Source: Sulfitobacter pontiacus
Lineage (GTDB): Bacteria; Pseudomonadota; Alphaproteobacteria; Rhodobacterales; Rhodobacteraceae
Assembly: GCF_040790665.1 (NCBI RefSeq)
Contig: NZ_CP160849.1
Span: 992,001-1,056,000, forward strand
DNA: 64,000 nucleotides
Direction: 5' to 3'
Shown piece by piece: positions 27,432 to 36,534 of this stretch; the first letter of the stretch is position 1; every line of letters starts with the position of its first letter. Both the position numbers and the translations under genes were made by a program. The notes under the pieces are model-generated. The model saw nothing but the letters and a program-made list of their open reading frames with translations, had not been told where the DNA came from and made no database searches.

Positions 27432-28814
27432 ATGTCCGCTCTCTTCGCCGATCCCTCCGCCGCTGCGATCCCGCTGCATCTGATTACCTCCGATGCCCTG
27501 CCTGACTGGCTTGAGGGGCAATCCGATGCCACACGCACTTGGGTCGCGGCACAGGGGTTTACGGGCGCGTTGGGGCAGGCGTTGACGCTGCCGGGCGAAG
27601 ATGGCGCGCTGCGCATGGCTCTGGCGGGATACGGCACGGCCAGCGCCCGCAAACGGGGGCGCTTCCATCTGGCAGGTGCCGCGGCAAAGCTGCCCAAGGG
27701 CGACTATGACCTGTACGCCGACCTGCCCGCGGCAGAGCGCGCGGTGGAGGCTCTGGGGTGGCTGCTCGCGTCCTATCGGTTTGACCGCTATGCCTCGCAA
27801 TCTCCGATGGCCGCCCGCCTTGTTGCCCCCGCTGGGATCGACGCCGATCACATCCGCGCCCTCGCCGAAGGGGAAATGCTGACCCGCGACCTGATCAACA
27901 CGCCCGCCTCGGATATGGGCCCGCCCGATCTGGAAGCCGCAGCACGTAAACTGGCAGATCAACACGGGGCGCGGATCTCTGTCATCACGGGCGACGATCT
28001 GTTGGCACAGAACCTGCCGCTGATCCATACCGTCGGCCGCGCCGCCGACCGCGCGCCCCGGCTGATCGACCTGACCTGGGGCAAAACCGGGAAAAAGCTG
28101 ACCCTGGTGGGCAAAGGCGTGTGTTTTGACACCGGTGGGCTGAACCTGAAACCCGGCGCGTCGATGGGCTTGATGAAAAAGGACATGGGTGGCGCGGCGG
28201 CGGTGCTGGGTCTGGCGCATATGATCATGGCCACGGGGATGGACCTGCAACTGCGCGTGCTGATCCCCGCGGTTGAAAACGCGGTCTCCGGCAATGCTTT
28301 CCGCCCCCAAGACATCCTGACCTCGCGCAAGGGCCTCACGGTCGAGATCAACAATACCGATGCCGAAGGCCGGTTGGTGCTGGCCGATGCGCTGGCTCTG
28401 GCGGACGAGGACAAACCCGATCAGATTATCTCTATGGCGACGCTGACCGGTGCCGCACGGGTCGCCGTGGGCCCCGATCTTGCCCCCTATTTCAGCGACG
28501 ATCCCGATTTCGTCGCCGCGTTGGAATCCGCTGCCACCACCCACGCCGACCCCGTCTGGCGCATGCCCTTCCACACGCCCTACGAGCCGCTGATCGAACC
28601 CGGTATCGCCGATCTGGATAATGCCCCCTCGGGCGGGTTCGCGGGCTGTATCACCGCCGCGCTGTTTCTGCGCCGTTTCGTCACCGACAGCCCCTATGCG
28701 CATTTCGACATCTACGGCTGGCAACCAAGCGCCGCCCCTGCCCGCGCCAAAGGCGGCGTGGGTCAGGCCACACGCGCGCTGCATGCCAGCCTCGGGGCGA
28801 TCTTGTCAAAATGA
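27432..28814 (+). CDS. Leucyl aminopeptidase family (M17) protein
   Basis: 460 residues, slightly shorter than E. coli PepA (503). The C-terminal catalytic half carries GKGVCFDTGGLNLKP, KKDMGGAAAVLG and the family signature NTDAEGRLVLADAL, which supply the two-metal site and bicarbonate-binding Arg. The enzyme removes N-terminal residues from peptides in the cytoplasm. Its stop overlaps the start of an NlpC/P60 peptidase gene (ATGA), suggesting joint action on cell-wall peptides. Confidence 0.9.
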   Translation: MSALFADPSAAAIPLHLITSDALPDWLEGQSDATRTWVAAQGFTGALGQALTLPGEDGALRMALAGYGTASARKRGRFHLAGAAAKLPKGDYDLYADLPAAERAVEALGWLLASYRFDRYASQSPMAARLVAPAGIDADHIRALAEGEMLTRDLINTPASDMGPPDLEAAARKLADQHGARISVITGDDLLAQNLPLIHTVGRAADRAPRLIDLTWGKTGKKLTLVGKGVCFDTGGLNLKPGASMGLMKKDMGGAAAVLGLAHMIMATGMDLQLRVLIPAVENAVSGNAFRPQDILTSRKGLTVEINNTDAEGRLVLADALALADEDKPDQIISMATLTGAARVAVGPDLAPYFSDDPDFVAALESAATTHADPVWRMPFHTPYEPLIEPGIADLDNAPSGGFAGCITAALFLRRFVTDSPYAHFDIYGWQPSAAPARAKGGVGQATRALHASLGAILSK

Positions 28815-29620
28815 CCGACCGACGCCTGCATCCCGACCCCAAGCGGATCACCGAAAAGACAGCGGCGCAGATCACCCTACCGGTCGTTGATCTGAACCGC
28901 AGCCCCGACGGCCCCCGCGACCGGCAAGCGCTCTTGGGTGAGGCGCTGACCGTGCTGGATCGCACCGATGGCACCGCCTATGTGCAACTGACCAAGGACA
29001 ACTACTGCGGTTACATATCCGAAACCGCCATCGGCCCTGCGGTCCCCCCGACTCACGTCGTCACCGCACCCGCCACCCACGCCTATACGCGTGCCGATCT
29101 GAAATCACCGGATGTCAGCAGCCTCAGCTTTGGCAGCCGCGTTATGGTGACGGGAACGGAAGGCCGATTTGCCCAGACCTCGCTTGGCCATATCCCGACC
29201 CAACACCTCGCCCCGCTGCCGCACGCTTTCCCGGACCCCGCCGCCGTGGCAGAGCTGTTTCTCGGCACGCCCTACCTCTGGGGCGGGAACAGCCGCTGGG
29301 GGATCGATTGCTCGGGCCTCGTTCAGGCCGCCTTCCTCGCCTGCGGCATTCCCTGCCCCGGTGACAGCGACCAGCAGCAGACCAGCTTTGCCGACCCCGT
29401 GGCAGGTGCAGGCCCCGTCCCGCGCGACATCCGACGCAATGACCTTCTGTTCTGGAAAGGCCATGTGGCGCTGGTCCTCGACCCCGCCACCATGATCCAC
29501 GCCAATGCGCATCATATGGCCGTCACCCGCGAACCCATCCAGGACGCGCTGACCCGTATCGCCACAACCGACGGCCCGCTGACGGGGCACAAACGGCTAA
29601 GCCCTTCCAAATGGCCTTAA
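28811..29620 (+). CDS. NlpC/P60 family (C40) peptidase with SH3-like domains
   Basis: 269 residues. The N-terminal half (about 25-135) resembles two bacterial SH3 domains; the catalytic domain starts near 141 with YLWGGNSRWGIDCSGLV, giving Cys167, then GHVAL with His218 and a polar third residue near His230. Such enzymes cut gamma-D-Glu-diaminopimelate bonds in muropeptides. There is no signal peptide, which fits a cytoplasmic recycling role like that of YkfC. Translational coupling to the M17 aminopeptidase supports this. Confidence 0.85.
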   Translation: MTDRRLHPDPKRITEKTAAQITLPVVDLNRSPDGPRDRQALLGEALTVLDRTDGTAYVQLTKDNYCGYISETAIGPAVPPTHVVTAPATHAYTRADLKSPDVSSLSFGSRVMVTGTEGRFAQTSLGHIPTQHLAPLPHAFPDPAAVAELFLGTPYLWGGNSRWGIDCSGLVQAAFLACGIPCPGDSDQQQTSFADPVAGAGPVPRDIRRNDLLFWKGHVALVLDPATMIHANAHHMAVTREPIQDALTRIATTDGPLTGHKRLSPSKWP

Positions 29621-29651
29621 ATCCATCCGCCCCCTCGTCCGGCGCGACGGT

Positions 29652-30002
29652 CTAGGTGTCGACGGCGCGGATCATCTTGCGTTCCAGCACGCGCAGCACG
29701 GCAGCCAGATCCTGACCGCGGCGCAGCACCTGCCCATTGGCCCCGATCACCGCGTACATCCCCTGCTTTAGCCGCAGCTTGGGGCGTTTCTCGATCCGGT
29801 AAAGCGGCATCTCTGCAGTGCGTCTGAAGATTGAAAACACCGCGACCTCGCGCAGCGAAGAGATTCCATAGTCGCGCCATTCCCCCGCCGCGACCATGCG
29901 CCCATAGAGCGACAGGATCGGGCCAAGCTCCGTCCGGTGAAAGGAAACCTGTTCGGGCGCGCGTTCATTCTGCGGGTGTGAGGGATGAATATGCACTGTC
30001 AT
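29652..30002 (-). CDS. DUF2794 family protein
   Basis: 116 residues; the core YGRMVAAGEWRDYG...FSIFRRTAEMPLYRIEKRPK...GQVLRRGQDLAAVLRVLERK follows the alphaproteobacterial DUF2794 pattern. Function is unknown. ATG 30002 starts MTVHIHPSHP; the frame is open to ATG 30104, so a longer N-terminus is possible, and the ribosome site is weak for both. It is divergent from paaI. Confidence 0.75.
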   Translation of the reverse strand: MTVHIHPSHPQNERAPEQVSFHRTELGPILSLYGRMVAAGEWRDYGISSLREVAVFSIFRRTAEMPLYRIEKRPKLRLKQGMYAVIGANGQVLRRGQDLAAVLRVLERKMIRAVDT

Positions 30003-30115
30003 GTTTTGACAGTTGCGCCCTTCGCCGCTCAAATCAAGAGAGCCACCGATCAATTCTCTTGAAAGCGTTACATTATCTGTGCAAGCATCCAAATTGTGAA
30101 ACATAAAGGCCCGCT

Positions 30116-30553
30116 ATGACCCCGCAACTCCGCGCCGAAAAATCCGCCGCTGCCATGTGGTCCACCGATACGGCCAGCCAGTCTTTGGGGATGCGCATCG
30201 ACCATATCGCCCCCGGCGCGGCGGAGCTGTCGATGGTGGTCACCGCGGCCATGTTGAACGGCCACGGCATCGCCCACGGCGGGTATATCTTCACCCTCGC
30301 CGACAGCGCCTTTGCCTTCGCCTGCAACAGCTACAACCAGCTTGCCGTCGCCCAGCAGAACCAGATTTCCTACCTCGCACCGGGGAAGGCTGGCGAACGG
30401 CTGCACGCGGCGGCGCGCGAACAATCCAGAACCGGACGCTCCGGCGTCTATGACGTGACAGTCACGGGGGAGGACGGGCGCACCATCGCCTTGTTCCGTG
30501 GCCTGTCACGCACCATCAAAGGCCACCATTTCGAGGAGGAAATGACCCCATGA
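30116..30553 (+). CDS. paaI: Hydroxyphenylacetyl-CoA thioesterase, hotdog fold
   Basis: 145 residues with the PaaI signature NGHGIAHGGYIFTLADSAFAFA (near residues 46-67), where the HGG and Asp act in thioester hydrolysis. PaaI rescues CoA from dead-end products of phenylacetate degradation. The gene overlaps paaK by 4 bases, which fixes the pathway assignment. Confidence 0.9.
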   Translation: MTPQLRAEKSAAAMWSTDTASQSLGMRIDHIAPGAAELSMVVTAAMLNGHGIAHGGYIFTLADSAFAFACNSYNQLAVAQQNQISYLAPGKAGERLHAAAREQSRTGRSGVYDVTVTGEDGRTIALFRGLSRTIKGHHFEEEMTP

Positions 30554-31860
30554 AAGACCTCACGCCTGCCCGATCATCGCTTGACCCGATCGAGCTTGCC
30601 AGCCGCGATGAAATCAGCGCCCTGCAACTGGAGCGGCTGAAAAAATCCCTGCACCACGCCTATGCGAATGTGCCTTTCTACCGTCAAAGCTTTGATGCCG
30701 CAGGGGTCCACCCCGACGATCTGAACGACCTGAGCGATCTGGCGAAATTCCCCTTCACCGTGAAAACCGACCTGCGCGACAACTACCCCTTCGGCATGTT
30801 CGCCGTGCCCCGCGACCAGCTGGCGCGCATTCATGCGTCCTCGGGCACCACCGGCCAGCCGACGGTTGTGGGCTACACCAAGAATGACCTCGCCACTTGG
30901 GGCAGCGTCATGGGGCGGTCCTTGCGCGCGGCAGGGCTGAAACCCGGCGACATGCTGCACAACGCCTATGGCTACGGGCTGTTTACCGGAGGGTTGGGGG
31001 TGCATCTGGGGGCAGATAGCCTTGGGCTAAGCACCGTACCGATCTCGGGCGGGATGACCCCGCGACAGGTCCGCCTGATCGAGGATTTCAAACCCGACGG
31101 CATCACGGTCACACCCTCTTATGCGCTGTCGATCCTGGATGAATACGCCCGTCAAGGCATCGATCCGCGCCAGTCTTCGCTGCAAGTAGGTATCTTCGGG
31201 GCCGAACCCTGGACCAATGCCATGCGGCTCGAGATTGAACAGGCGTTTGATATGCACGCTGTCGATATCTACGGCCTGTCCGAGATTATGGGCCCCGGCG
31301 TGTCCTGCGAATGTGTCGAAACCAAAGACGGTTTGCACATCTGGGAGGATCATTTCTACCCCGAGGTTATCAACCCCGAAACCGGGCAGCCCGTGGCCGA
31401 TGGCGAACAGGGGGAGCTGGTCTTTACCTCGCTCACCAAAGAGGCGTTTCCCATCATTCGCTACCGCACCCGCGATCTGACCCGCCTGCTGGCCGGCACC
31501 GCCCGCAGCATGCGCCGGATGGAGAAAGTCACCGGCCGCAGCGACGACATGATCATCCTGCGCGGCGTCAACGTCTTCCCCACCCAGATCGAAGAGGCGC
31601 TGATGGCCACCCCCGGTCTCGCCCCGCATTTCCAGATCGAGCTCAGCAAGCCCGACCGCATGGATCAGATGCGGGTGCTGTGCGAATGTGTCGACGCCAC
31701 CGTCGACGATGCCGCCCGGCAAACAGCGGCACAGCAGCTGGCCGCGCAGATCAAGGAAACCGTGGGCATCAGCGTGATGATCGACGTGGGCGATGTGAAC
31801 ACCATCACCCGTTCCGAAGGCAAAGCGGTGCGGATTATCGACAACCGGCCCAAGGGCTAA
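30550..31860 (+). CDS. paaK: Phenylacetate-CoA ligase
   Basis: 436 residues. PaaK activates phenylacetate to phenylacetyl-CoA with ATP, the first step of the aerobic paa pathway. The ATP-binding loop HASSGTTGQPT is at 95-105, YGLSEIMGPGVSCEC lies near 237-251, and RSDDMIILRGVNVFPTQIEE near 328-347. The other paa genes are not in the window. Its stop codon overlaps that of the convergent TetR gene by 4 bases. Confidence 0.94.
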   Translation: MKDLTPARSSLDPIELASRDEISALQLERLKKSLHHAYANVPFYRQSFDAAGVHPDDLNDLSDLAKFPFTVKTDLRDNYPFGMFAVPRDQLARIHASSGTTGQPTVVGYTKNDLATWGSVMGRSLRAAGLKPGDMLHNAYGYGLFTGGLGVHLGADSLGLSTVPISGGMTPRQVRLIEDFKPDGITVTPSYALSILDEYARQGIDPRQSSLQVGIFGAEPWTNAMRLEIEQAFDMHAVDIYGLSEIMGPGVSCECVETKDGLHIWEDHFYPEVINPETGQPVADGEQGELVFTSLTKEAFPIIRYRTRDLTRLLAGTARSMRRMEKVTGRSDDMIILRGVNVFPTQIEEALMATPGLAPHFQIELSKPDRMDQMRVLCECVDATVDDAARQTAAQQLAAQIKETVGISVMIDVGDVNTITRSEGKAVRIIDNRPKG

Positions 31861-32474
31861 GCCGCGTAGCGCGCCAGAAATACATCGACCGCGCTGTCTA
31901 CCACGCGGTCGATCTCTGCCTGAGAAATCCTGTCGATGATACCGAAGGTCAGTCTCAGCCAGACATCCCCCTTGCAGAGCTCTCCGAATTGGTCGGCCGC
32001 CAGTAGCGGGTCCTCCATACGCAACTGCCCACGGGCGACGGCGGTCTCGAAATACCCCGCCATCTCGCGCCGCACCACAGCTGGGCCGGAGTTGTAAAAT
32101 CGCTGGCCAAGCTCGGGGAAGCGGTCACATTCGGCCACGCATAGGCGAAACATCTGGTGACCAAAGGTCGATGTGATGAACCCCAACAGATGTCGACCGG
32201 CCAGCCCCAGCACCACACGCGGCGGCGCATCGGTGTCGATACTTTCGAAAGCCTGCCGTGACTGACGGGCACATTCGGTATCGGCGACCTCCATGAACAA
32301 CAGACGTTTGTCGGGGAAATAGCTGTACAGCGTCGCCTTGGACACGCCGGCGGCACGGGCAATCGCATCAACGCTCGCGCCCTCAAACCCGTCCGCCATA
32401 AAGACATCACGCGCCCCCGCAAGAACCTGATCGAATTTACGGCCCTTGCGAACCCTGGTCTGGTCAATGGTCAT
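31857..32474 (-). CDS. TetR family regulator
   Basis: 205 residues. The N-terminal helix-turn-helix is VDAIARAAGVSKATLYSYFPDKRLLF (about 35-60), followed by a C-terminal ligand domain with YFETAVARGQLRMEDPLLAADQF. It is convergent with paaK and could regulate phenylacetate genes, or the AEC carrier divergent from it. ATG 32474 was chosen over the upstream frame start (32594) because the conserved region begins there and a palindromic operator lies just upstream. Confidence 0.85.
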   Translation of the reverse strand: MTIDQTRVRKGRKFDQVLAGARDVFMADGFEGASVDAIARAAGVSKATLYSYFPDKRLLFMEVADTECARQSRQAFESIDTDAPPRVVLGLAGRHLLGFITSTFGHQMFRLCVAECDRFPELGQRFYNSGPAVVRREMAGYFETAVARGQLRMEDPLLAADQFGELCKGDVWLRLTFGIIDRISQAEIDRVVDSAVDVFLARYAA

Positions 32475-32500
32475 GAAGGCTCCGGCAGTTTGAAAGGGAG

Positions 32501-32527
32501 AGTATAAACTGAACCGTTCAGTTCCAA
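32501..32527 (-). promoter_or_regulatory. TetR-gene promoter with palindromic operator
   Basis: ACTGAAC-C-GTTCAGT (32508-32522) is a perfect 15-bp dyad. On the minus strand it lies between a -10-like TATACT (32506-32501) and a -35-like TTGGAA (32527-32522), with a short 15-base spacer. This is the usual position for TetR autorepression. Confidence 0.6.
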
Positions 32528-32623
32528 GTCCCAAATGCAGCCGCCCGCCCCAAAGCCTGTGTATTTGCGTCACAGCACTGTTGCCCCGTTGCACGAAGCA
32601 CAGCCAGCCGCTACCAATTTCAC

Positions 32624-33553
32624 ATGCTGGCGATCTTTCTCAAGACACTTCCCTTTTTCGCGCTGATCGGCTTGGGCTATTGGGCCGGGCGCACGCGGTT
32701 CTTCACGGCAGAGGCCACGGCCTACCTGACCAAATTCGTCTTCTACTTCGCCCTCTCTGCCATGCTGTTCCGCTTTTCCGCCAACCTGTCCTTGGCCGAG
32801 GTCTGGGACAGCCGCCTTGTCGCGGCCTATCTATGGGGCACGGGCTTTGTCTATGGCATCGCAACGCTGGTCGGCTTTCTGCGCCGCCTCGATGTCCCCG
32901 CCACCGCGATGGAGGCCCAATGTGCCGTGATCGGCAACACCGGCTTCCTTGGCGTGCCCATGCTGACCCTGCTGCTCGGGGCAGAGGCAATCGGCCCCGT
33001 CGTGCTGGCCCTGGCGGTGGATCTGATCGTGTTTTCCAGCCTCATCGTGATCCTGATCACCGGGGCGCGCGATGGTCAGCTGAGCCTGCGCGCCCTGCGC
33101 ACGATTTCCGTGGGGCTGGCGAAAAACCCGATGATCGTCGCCATGACCCTTGGCTTTATCTGGTCCGGCCTTCAGATCCCGATCCCTGATCCGATGAACG
33201 AATTTCTGGCCATCCTCGGCGGGGCCGCGACCCCCGGCGCGCTTTTTGCCATCGGGGCATCGCTGGCGACGAAATCGGCGGAAAAGCTGCATGTTGCCGG
33301 CTGGCTGTCATTTTGCAAACTGGTACTGCACCCGTCCTTTGTGGCCTTTGCCGCGCTGTGGCTGTTCAACGTGGACCCGTATAAGGCGGGCGTGATCATC
33401 GCCACCGCCGCGCTGCCGGTCGCGGGCAATGTCTATATGCTGGCCCAACATTATAACGTCGGGCCGCAACGGGTGTCTGCCGCAATCCTTGTCTCGACAC
33501 TGCTCAGCATCCTCAGCGTCAGCCTTGTCATCGCGTGGGTCACCGCGCTTTAG
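32624..33553 (+). CDS. AEC family transporter (auxin efflux carrier type)
   Basis: 309 residues with about ten membrane segments. The repeated halves each carry the AEC pattern: FYFALSAMLFRFSAN near the start, NTGFLGVPMLTLLLG (about 104-118) in the first half and AALPVAGNVYMLAQHYN (about 265-281) in the second. AEC carriers export organic anions or amino acids. The gene is divergent from the TetR regulator across 149 bases that contain the operator, so it may be part of its regulon. Confidence 0.88.
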   Translation: MLAIFLKTLPFFALIGLGYWAGRTRFFTAEATAYLTKFVFYFALSAMLFRFSANLSLAEVWDSRLVAAYLWGTGFVYGIATLVGFLRRLDVPATAMEAQCAVIGNTGFLGVPMLTLLLGAEAIGPVVLALAVDLIVFSSLIVILITGARDGQLSLRALRTISVGLAKNPMIVAMTLGFIWSGLQIPIPDPMNEFLAILGGAATPGALFAIGASLATKSAEKLHVAGWLSFCKLVLHPSFVAFAALWLFNVDPYKAGVIIATAALPVAGNVYMLAQHYNVGPQRVSAAILVSTLLSILSVSLVIAWVTAL

Positions 33554-33654
33554 CCTTCACCCTTTCGCAAATACTCAGCCAGCGCAGCGTCCTGCCCTTG
33601 CCGCGCAGACCGAGGGCCGATAGCCATAGACCAACCACACACAGGAGACGCCCG

Positions 33655-34488
33655 ATGAAAACGATTTCCGAAAACGCCAGCTTCCGAGGCACCCAAGGCG
33701 TCTATTCCCACCGTTCCACCGCCTGTAACTGCGACATGACCTTTGCGCTATTCCTGCCCGAAGAGGCGCAGCAGGGCCCGGTGCCCTTGATGTGGTTCCT
33801 GTCGGGGCTGACCTGCACCCATGAAAACGCGATGACCAAAGCGGGGGCGCAGGCATGGGCCGCGGAACACGGGATCGCGGTGGTCTTTCCCGACACCTCC
33901 CCCCGCGGTGACGATGTGGCCGACGACGACGCCTATGATCTGGGCAAGGGCGCGGGCTTCTATGTGAACGCCACCCAAGACCCATGGGCACCGCATTTCC
34001 AGATGTGGGACTATATCGCCGACGAACTGCCGGCGCTGCTGGGTGAAAACTTCGAGCTGGATATGGACCGGCAGGCGATCTGCGGTCACTCCATGGGTGG
34101 CCACGGGGCGCTGACGCTGGCGATGAACCTGCCGGGGCGGTTTACCTCGGTCTCGGCCTTCGCGCCGATTGCACACCCGACCAGCAGCGACTGGGGCCGC
34201 AAACAGCTGGCAGCCTATCTGGGCAGTGACGAGACGACCTGGGCCAAACATGACGCGACGCTTTTGATGGCGGAACGCGGCTTTGACGGGCCGATTCTCA
34301 TTGATCAGGGCACCGATGATCAATTCCTTGATCTGCTGAAACCCGAAGCATTGGCCGAGGCGATGGCGAAAGCCCGCCAGAACGCCACATTGCGAATGCA
34401 GCCGGGCTATGATCACAGCTATTTCTTTATCTCGACCTTCATGGAAGACCACATCGCCTTCCACGCCGATGCGCTTTATGCGCGATAG
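33655..34488 (+). CDS. fghA: S-formylglutathione hydrolase
   Basis: 277 residues, esterase D family. FghA hydrolyses S-formylglutathione to formate and glutathione in formaldehyde detoxification. The catalytic Ser146 is in GHSMGGHG, the acid is probably Asp222 in QGTDDQFL, and the base is His254 in GYDHSYFF. LSGLTCTHEN, a family signature, lies near 49-58. ATG 33655 follows AGGAGA. The partner dehydrogenase is not in the window. Confidence 0.95.
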   Translation: MKTISENASFRGTQGVYSHRSTACNCDMTFALFLPEEAQQGPVPLMWFLSGLTCTHENAMTKAGAQAWAAEHGIAVVFPDTSPRGDDVADDDAYDLGKGAGFYVNATQDPWAPHFQMWDYIADELPALLGENFELDMDRQAICGHSMGGHGALTLAMNLPGRFTSVSAFAPIAHPTSSDWGRKQLAAYLGSDETTWAKHDATLLMAERGFDGPILIDQGTDDQFLDLLKPEALAEAMAKARQNATLRMQPGYDHSYFFISTFMEDHIAFHADALYAR

Positions 34489-34497
34489 GGCGCGGCG

Positions 34498-34947
34498 ATG
34501 ACGGTGCTTTATATCGACGCGGACGCCTGCCCCGTGAAGGCAGAGGCGGAACGCGTCGCCACCCGCCACAAGGTGCGGATGTTTGTGGTGTCCAACGGCG
34601 GGCTGCGCCCCTCGCAGAACCCGCTGGTCGAAACCGTGATTGTCCCCGATGGCCCCGACATCGCCGACATCTGGATCGCCGAACGCTGCGGCCCCGGTGA
34701 CGTCGTGGTGACCGGCGACATTCCCCTTGCCGCCCGCTGTGTCGAAGCCGGCGCGCGGGTGCTGAAACACAACGGCGAAGCGCTGACCGCAGCCAATATC
34801 GGCAATGTGCTGGCGACGCGTGATTTGATGGCCGACCTGCGTGCCGCGGACCCGTTTCGCCAGGGCGGCGGCAAAGGGTTTACAAAGGCCGACCGCTCCC
34901 GTTTTCTGGACGCGCTAGAACGCGAGCTTCGCGCGGCACAACGATAG
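34498..34947 (+). CDS. YaiI/YqxD family protein (DUF188)
   Basis: 149 residues. It begins with the conserved [14 protein letters not shown] and continues with [27 protein letters not shown] and [18 protein letters not shown], as in YaiI/YqxD. The fold is PIN-like with several conserved Asp residues, but no function is established. It starts 9 bases after fghA and is probably in one transcript with it. Confidence 0.9.
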   Translation: MTVLYIDADACPVKAEAERVATRHKVRMFVVSNGGLRPSQNPLVETVIVPDGPDIADIWIAERCGPGDVVVTGDIPLAARCVEAGARVLKHNGEALTAANIGNVLATRDLMADLRAADPFRQGGGKGFTKADRSRFLDALERELRAAQR

Positions 34948-34996
34948 GGCAAGGGCGGCGCAGGTGCCCCCGCCGACCCGGCAAAAGGAAGAGCAC

Positions 34997-35617
34997 ATGA
35001 AACCAGCGGCAGTCGTCTTTGACATCGGGAATGTGCTGATCGAATGGCAGCCCGAACGGTTCTATGACTCCGTAATCGGAGAGGACCGCCGCCGCGCCAT
35101 GTTCGCCGAGGTAGACCTGCACGGCATGAACGACCTTGTCGATAGCGGCCAGCATTTCACCGACACGGTCTATGCCGCCGCAGAGGCCAACCCCGCCTGG
35201 CGCGATGAGATCCGCATGTGGCATGATCGCTGGATCGAAATGGCCGCCCCCGTGATCCCCCGCTCTCTCAGGCTGAAAGAGGCGCTGCAGGCCAAGGGCG
35301 TGCCGGTGTTTTCGCTGACCAATTTCGGCATCCAATCCTATGATCATGCGGCAGAACACTACCCTTTCCTGCGCGCCTTTGACCGCGATTTCATCTCGGG
35401 TCATATGGGTATGATCAAACCCGACCCCGCGATCTATGCAGCACTCGAGGAAGGATCGGGCCTGTCCGGCGACGCGCTTTTGTTCACCGACGACCGTATC
35501 GACAATATCAGCGCCGCCAACGCCCGCGGCTGGCAGACCCATCATTTCACCGGGCCGGACGGTTGGGCTGACAGGCTCGTCGCTGCGGGGCTGCTGACCG
35601 AAGCAGAGGCCGCATGA
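34997..35617 (+). CDS. HAD superfamily hydrolase, YihX-like
   Basis: 206 residues. Motif I is VVFDIGNVLIEW, with the nucleophile Asp at residue 8; SLTN near residue 105 is motif II and LFTDDRIDNISAA near 158 is motif IV; MIKPDPAIY supplies the motif III Lys. These enzymes dephosphorylate small sugar or nucleotide phosphates; the substrate is unknown. ATG 34997 follows AAGGAAGAG. Its stop overlaps the next gene (ATGA). Confidence 0.88.
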   Translation: MKPAAVVFDIGNVLIEWQPERFYDSVIGEDRRRAMFAEVDLHGMNDLVDSGQHFTDTVYAAAEANPAWRDEIRMWHDRWIEMAAPVIPRSLRLKEALQAKGVPVFSLTNFGIQSYDHAAEHYPFLRAFDRDFISGHMGMIKPDPAIYAALEEGSGLSGDALLFTDDRIDNISAANARGWQTHHFTGPDGWADRLVAAGLLTEAEAA

Positions 35618-36534
35618 CCCAGTTCGACATCATCCCCTTCGACGCCGGCGACGCCCTGCTGGACTGGATCGGCCTGACCGACGCACTGGCCCAGGGGCAC
35701 AACCTGCCGCGCGCCGAAATCGCGGATACGTTTTTGTATCGGGGCAAGGATACCTTGCTGAACCGCGCCGCATGGATCGACGGGTTGGGTTTGGCGGTGA
35801 AATCCGCCACCATCTTTCCCGACAACCCCGCCAAAGGGGCACCGATGGTGAACGGCGGCGTGTCGCTTTACGCAGATAATCACGGCGCGCTCGAGGCTTT
35901 GGTAGATTTTCACCTTGTGACCAAATGGAAAACCGCCGGTGACAGCCTGCTCGCCGCGCGCAGGCTTGCCCGCCCCGACAGCCGCAAAATCCTGATCGTC
36001 GGCGCGGGCACCCAAGGGCGCGGGCTGCACGCTGCCTACCGGGCGGCGTTTCCCGATGCCGAATTCACGGTGTGGAACCGATCCGCCCCCAATGCTCAGG
36101 CGATGGCACGTGATATCAAAGGGCTGCGCGTTGCCGATGATCTTGAGGCCGCGGTGCGCAACGCGGACATCATCACCAGCGCCACCATGTCGACCGAACC
36201 GCTGATCAAGGGCGCGTGGCTGCAACCCGGCCAGCACCTTGACCTGATCGGTGCCTACCGCCCCGACATGCGCGAGGTGGATGATACGGCGCTGACCCGC
36301 GCCCGGGTCTTTGTCGACAGCCTCGACACCACGGTTGATCATATCGGAGAGCTGAAGATCCCGATCGCCCAAGGTGTGCTGAGCGCAAGTGACATCGTCG
36401 CGGATTACTATGATCTCGGTGCGTTCACCCGCCAGTCAGAGGATGAGATCACCCTGTTCAAAAACGGCGGCGGCGCGCATCTGGACCTGATGACCAGCCG
36501 CTATATCCTTGACCGGTGGCGCGCGCGCAGATGA
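35614..36534 (+). CDS. Ornithine cyclodeaminase / mu-crystallin family protein
   Basis: 306 residues. The NAD-binding motif IVGAGTQGRGLHAAYRAAFP lies near residues 129-148, and DLIGAYRPDMREVDD near 210. Family members act on ornithine, lysine or N-substituted amino acids; this one may be a cyclodeaminase, an imino-acid reductase or alanine dehydrogenase. The start overlaps the HAD gene, and the stop overlaps the hydrolase gene at 36531, forming a chain of coupled genes. Confidence 0.88.
   Translation: MTQFDIIPFDAGDALLDWIGLTDALAQGHNLPRAEIADTFLYRGKDTLLNRAAWIDGLGLAVKSATIFPDNPAKGAPMVNGGVSLYADNHGALEALVDFHLVTKWKTAGDSLLAARRLARPDSRKILIVGAGTQGRGLHAAYRAAFPDAEFTVWNRSAPNAQAMARDIKGLRVADDLEAAVRNADIITSATMSTEPLIKGAWLQPGQHLDLIGAYRPDMREVDDTALTRARVFVDSLDTTVDHIGELKIPIAQGVLSASDIVADYYDLGAFTRQSEDEITLFKNGGGAHLDLMTSRYILDRWRARR

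Noticed and set aside
27294-28784. A 496-codon minus-strand frame opposite the M17 aminopeptidase
   Set aside because: The plus-strand gene has full catalytic signatures and the antisense product shows none.
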